A stretch of DNA of 64,000 bases, from assembly GCF_000759675.1 (NCBI RefSeq), contig NZ_BAWM01000086.1, positions 6,828-70,827 on the forward strand, given 5' to 3'. Of this stretch, positions 61,223-64,000 are shown in pieces. The notes under the pieces were generated by a model. It had not been told where the DNA came from. It worked only from the letters and a program-made list of their open reading frames with translations, and searched no databases. The position numbers and the translations under genes are program-made. Numbering within the stretch: the first letter of the stretch is position 1; each line of letters opens with the position of its first letter. The DNA comes from Neobacillus niacini (lineage in GTDB: Bacteria > Bacillota > Bacilli > Bacillales > Cytobacillaceae).

Positions 61223-62044
61223 TTGTTTAGGAAAAATAAATTTGCAGTATATTTATCACTAATCGTCCTTGGCAGCATTGCGATGATTCCAATTTTTTGG
61301 ATGATTAGCATTTCATTTCGGACGAATCCAGAAGTGTTTGCTTCTCCTTTAAAATTATTACCCCCAACATTTACTTTAGATGCATTTAGAACCGTTTTTG
61401 AAAACAGAGATTTAATTCAACTATTTGTTAATAGTTATATTATTGCGCTGTCCGTAACATTTATCTGTATCATTGCTGCTGCAATGGCGGGTTATGGATT
61501 TTCTAGATTTAATTTTAAAGGAAAAAGGTCGGCTTTAATCTACATTCTATTAACTCAGATGTTCCCTATGGTTCTTTTGGTAATCCCCTACTTTTTATTC
61601 ATTACAAGAGTAGGTTTATATAATACCTATTTTGCTTTAATTTTGGCATACACTTCATTTGCACTCCCATTTTCGATCATGATGATGAGAGATTTTATTA
61701 ATACCATTCCTAAAGAATTAGACGAAGCAGCGAAAATAGATGGCTGCGGGCCACTAAAATCATTTTTTTACATTATTTTACCTCCATGTTTGCCAGGGTT
61801 AATAGCCACAGGTGTCTATACTTTTATATTGGCTTGGAATGAATTTTTATTTGCGGTCATCCTCACCAATTCAATTGAGGTTAGACCACTAACCATTGGT
61901 ATTGGGATGTTGATTGGTGAGTTTACAACGGAGTGGAACGCCTTAATGGCCTTATCCTTTTTGGCAAGCGCACCACTAATTATTGTCTTTTTATTTGTTC
62001 AAAAATATTTTCTTCAAGGACTTACTGCCGGGAGTGTTAAGTAA
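61223..62044 (+). CDS. Sugar ABC transporter permease (MalG/UgpE type)
   Basis: The 273-residue partner permease has six helices and EAA loop LDEAAKIDGCGPLKSFFYII. It ends KYFLQGLTAGSVK, typical of the type. The start is TTG at 61223 with AAGGAGGG. No ATPase gene is in view, so an MsmX-like shared ATPase is expected. Confidence 0.9.
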   Translation: MFRKNKFAVYLSLIVLGSIAMIPIFWMISISFRTNPEVFASPLKLLPPTFTLDAFRTVFENRDLIQLFVNSYIIALSVTFICIIAAAMAGYGFSRFNFKGKRSALIYILLTQMFPMVLLVIPYFLFITRVGLYNTYFALILAYTSFALPFSIMMMRDFINTIPKELDEAAKIDGCGPLKSFFYIILPPCLPGLIATGVYTFILAWNEFLFAVILTNSIEVRPLTIGIGMLIGEFTTEWNALMALSFLASAPLIIVFLFVQKYFLQGLTAGSVK

Positions 62045-62062
62045 ATCAGAAGGAGGGTTTGT

Positions 62063-62869
62063 ATGCAAAAAAAATTCATATATAAATCTATCAAAACACA
62101 GTCTCCATCACTTGTTCGTGTTATGCCAGATGAATCTGGTCTACAGTTTGTTGGTTTTGAGGCTTGTAAAATTGAAAAAGGCGAAACTATTATCAGGCAA
62201 GCTAAGGAAAATGAAATATGCGCTGTAATCTTAAGCGGAAAGGTGAAAATTAATACGAAAGAACTAAATTTTGATAATATCGGTAATCGATTAGATATTT
62301 TTGAAAAGATCCCCCCTTATTCCCTTTATGTGACTAAAGATGATTTTTGTGAAATGGAGGCTATAACTGATGTGGTCGAAATCGCGTTCTGTTATTCACC
62401 CTCAAAAGGAAGTTATCCAACTAGAGTAATTGCACCGACGGATGTAGCAGTAATTGAAAGAGGAAAAGGAAATATGAAAAGGTATGTTCATAATATTCTT
62501 CCCGAAGATAAGGAGGCAGATAGTCTGCTAGTTGTAGAGGTATTTACTCCTGAAGGGAATTGGTCTAGTTATCCCCCTCACAAACACGATGCATTAAATT
62601 TACCCGAAGAGTCTTTACTCGAAGAAACCTACTATCACCGAATGAAACCAGATAAAGGTTTTGCATTTCAAAGGGTATATACCGATGATTTAACAATAGA
62701 TGAAGCTCTGGCTATTAAAGATGGAGATGTAGTTGTTGTGCCAAAAGGATATCATCCTGTAGCTGCAAGCCCCGGTCATGATCTTTATTATCTTAATGTT
62801 ATGGCCGGTCCTAAGCGGTTGTGGAGATTCCATAATGATGAAGTCCTTGAATGGCTATTTAATAAATAA
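62063..62869 (+). CDS. iolB: 5-deoxy-glucuronate isomerase
   Basis: The 268-residue cupin enzyme of the inositol pathway converts 5-deoxy-D-glucuronate to 2-deoxy-5-keto-D-gluconate. Motifs: WSSYPPHKHDALNLPEESLLEETYYHRMKP (metal-binding His/Glu set) and VVVPKGYHPVAASPGHDLYYLNVMAGP. AAGGAGGG precedes ATG. It follows the permease genes directly and precedes iolC. Confidence 0.95.
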   Translation: MQKKFIYKSIKTQSPSLVRVMPDESGLQFVGFEACKIEKGETIIRQAKENEICAVILSGKVKINTKELNFDNIGNRLDIFEKIPPYSLYVTKDDFCEMEAITDVVEIAFCYSPSKGSYPTRVIAPTDVAVIERGKGNMKRYVHNILPEDKEADSLLVVEVFTPEGNWSSYPPHKHDALNLPEESLLEETYYHRMKPDKGFAFQRVYTDDLTIDEALAIKDGDVVVVPKGYHPVAASPGHDLYYLNVMAGPKRLWRFHNDEVLEWLFNK

Positions 62870-62915
62870 TAGAAAATGGTGTAAACGAAAGATTTAATAA
62901 GTGGAGGTATAGTGT

Positions 62916-63926
62916 ATGGATTCACTAGTTTTTAAACATGATCGTCCATTGGATTTAATCGCGATTGGTCGTTTATGTATTGACCTAAATGCGAATGAAA
63001 CACAACGGCCAATGGAAGAGACAAAAACATTCACAAAATATGTTGGTGGTTCCCCAGCTAATATAGCCATTGGGGCTTCGCGTCTAGGAATGAAGGCTGG
63101 TTTTATTGGAAAGGTATCGGACGATCAAATGGGTCGTTTTATTCTTCAGTACTTAATAGAGAATAACATTCAAACTGATCATATTTTCAACGATAAGACG
63201 GGTGCCGTTACTGGCTTAGCTTTTACTGAAATTATAAGCCCTACCGAGTGCAGTATATTAATGTATAGGGATAATGTCGCCGATTTGAAGCTTGAAGCCC
63301 TAGAAGTTTCTGAAGAATATATAAAGCAATGTAAGACATTATTAGTATCAGGTACCGCATTAGCCAAGAGTCCTTCAAGAGAAGCGGTATTTCTAGCTTT
63401 AGAGTATGCAAGAAAACATGATGTAGTGGTTATATTTGATCTAGACTATCGACCATACACATGGGAATCCGAAACTGAGACTGCCATCTACTATCACTTA
63501 GCTGCAGAGAAATGTGATGTCATAATCGGAACTCGTGAGGAGTTTGATATGATTGAAAAAATCAGAAATTTTGGCGGTTCAAATAATCTAGCAACAGCAG
63601 AAAGGTGGTTTTCCTACCAAGCAAAACTCGTTGTGATCAAACATGGCGGGGGAGGTTCGATTGCCTATACCAAAGAAGGTAACCAATACCAATGTGGAAT
63701 TTTTAAAACCAATGTACTAAAAACATTTGGTGCAGGTGATTCCTATGCTTCTGCCTTTATTTACGGACTAATGAATAGATTCAGTGTTTTAGAGTCTATG
63801 AGGCTAGGAAGTGCAGCTGCATCTATTGTTATTTCCAAGCACAGTTGTTCCGAAGCTATGCCAACATTAGAAGAAATACAAGGTTTTATGGAAAACTCTG
63901 AAGAAGTATTAGCGACTGCAACCTAA
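62916..63926 (+). CDS. iolC: 5-dehydro-2-deoxygluconokinase
   Basis: The 336-residue PfkB-family kinase opens RPLDLIAIGRLCIDLNANE (IolC-typical) and contains GGSPANIAIGASRLGMKAGFIG and LDYRPYTWESETE. The anion-hole/catalytic segment is FGAGDSYASAFIYGLM. It phosphorylates 2-deoxy-5-keto-gluconate. The GAGDS in place of the common GAGDA is conservative. It is 46 bases after iolB in the same operon. Confidence 0.95.
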   Translation: MDSLVFKHDRPLDLIAIGRLCIDLNANETQRPMEETKTFTKYVGGSPANIAIGASRLGMKAGFIGKVSDDQMGRFILQYLIENNIQTDHIFNDKTGAVTGLAFTEIISPTECSILMYRDNVADLKLEALEVSEEYIKQCKTLLVSGTALAKSPSREAVFLALEYARKHDVVVIFDLDYRPYTWESETETAIYYHLAAEKCDVIIGTREEFDMIEKIRNFGGSNNLATAERWFSYQAKLVVIKHGGGGSIAYTKEGNQYQCGIFKTNVLKTFGAGDSYASAFIYGLMNRFSVLESMRLGSAAASIVISKHSCSEAMPTLEEIQGFMENSEEVLATAT

Positions 63927-63986
63927 AATGGAAAGATAAATTACACTAAAATTTAATCGATAATCATTAAAGGGAGAAAAATACTC

Positions 63987-64000
63987 ATGACAAAAACAAC
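63987..64000 (+). CDS. 5' end of the next gene in the iol-type operon
   Basis: AAGGGAGAAAAATACTC precedes ATG at 63987, giving MTKT before the window ends. By position it could be iolA, iolD, iolE, iolG or another pathway gene; it cannot be identified. Confidence 0.6.

Overview
The window looks like chromosome from a low-GC, spore-forming Bacillaceae (Bacillus/Neobacillus-like). Supporting signs are AGGAGG-type ribosome binding sites with frequent GTG/TTG starts, two YhcN/YlaJ-type spore lipoproteins, a spore-type GH18 hydrolase, an hxlAB/hxlR formaldehyde locus, a malate:quinone oxidoreductase, and a leucine T-box. I see no rRNA, tRNA, CRISPR array, prophage or intact insertion sequence. Gene families are recognised by eye from motifs; no database search was possible.

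Layout. 1-8.8 kb: mixed small genes, including a YhcN lipoprotein, a broken ArsR regulator beside an AHSA1-type protein, a DUF4256 protein, a FUSC-type exporter, a two-gene membrane/BNR-repeat operon and a metallo-beta-lactamase-fold hydrolase. 8.9-18.4 kb: a probable carbohydrate uptake and catabolism operon, with a YesM/YesN-like two-component system, a family-1 binding protein, an unrecognised TIM-barrel-like protein, two permeases, an FAD oxidoreductase and a secreted DUF4127 protein. It has no ATPase of its own. 18.8-20.0 kb: a methyltransferase and a HIT protein. 20.2-31.7 kb: a second catabolic locus. A large secreted PIG-L deacetylase and a ROK repressor are divergent and share near-identical XylR-like operators. 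They are followed by a binding protein, ATPase, fused permease, creatininase-family hydrolase, argininosuccinate-lyase-like C-N lyase and a BadF/GlcNAc-kinase-type kinase.

31.9-46 kb: a spore lipoprotein; a Tat-exported dehydrogenase (subunit 3, GMC flavoprotein and a dedicated TatA); mqo; housekeeping and accessory genes; GH18; and an SDR. 45.7-50 kb: hxlBA divergent from hxlR, a MITE-like element, and a leucine T-box driving a stand-alone type-2 leuA. 50-53.5 kb: AIM24, a small protein, a Fur-box-controlled protein that resembles a catalytically degenerate Cas4/AddB-type Fe-S nuclease, and a PRPP-synthetase paralogue with altered signature motifs. 53.8-64 kb: a sugar or inositol locus. A class II aldolase and transketolase are divergent from a DeoR regulator, a PFK with mixed phosphate-donor signature, a complete sugar ABC importer without ATPase, iolB and iolC, continuing past the right edge.

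The most promising new biology is (i) the ROK/PIG-L/lyase/kinase locus with its shared operator, (ii) the Fur-controlled nuclease-like protein, (iii) the inositol-type operon coupled to transketolase and an unusual PFK, and (iv) the altered Prs paralogue.
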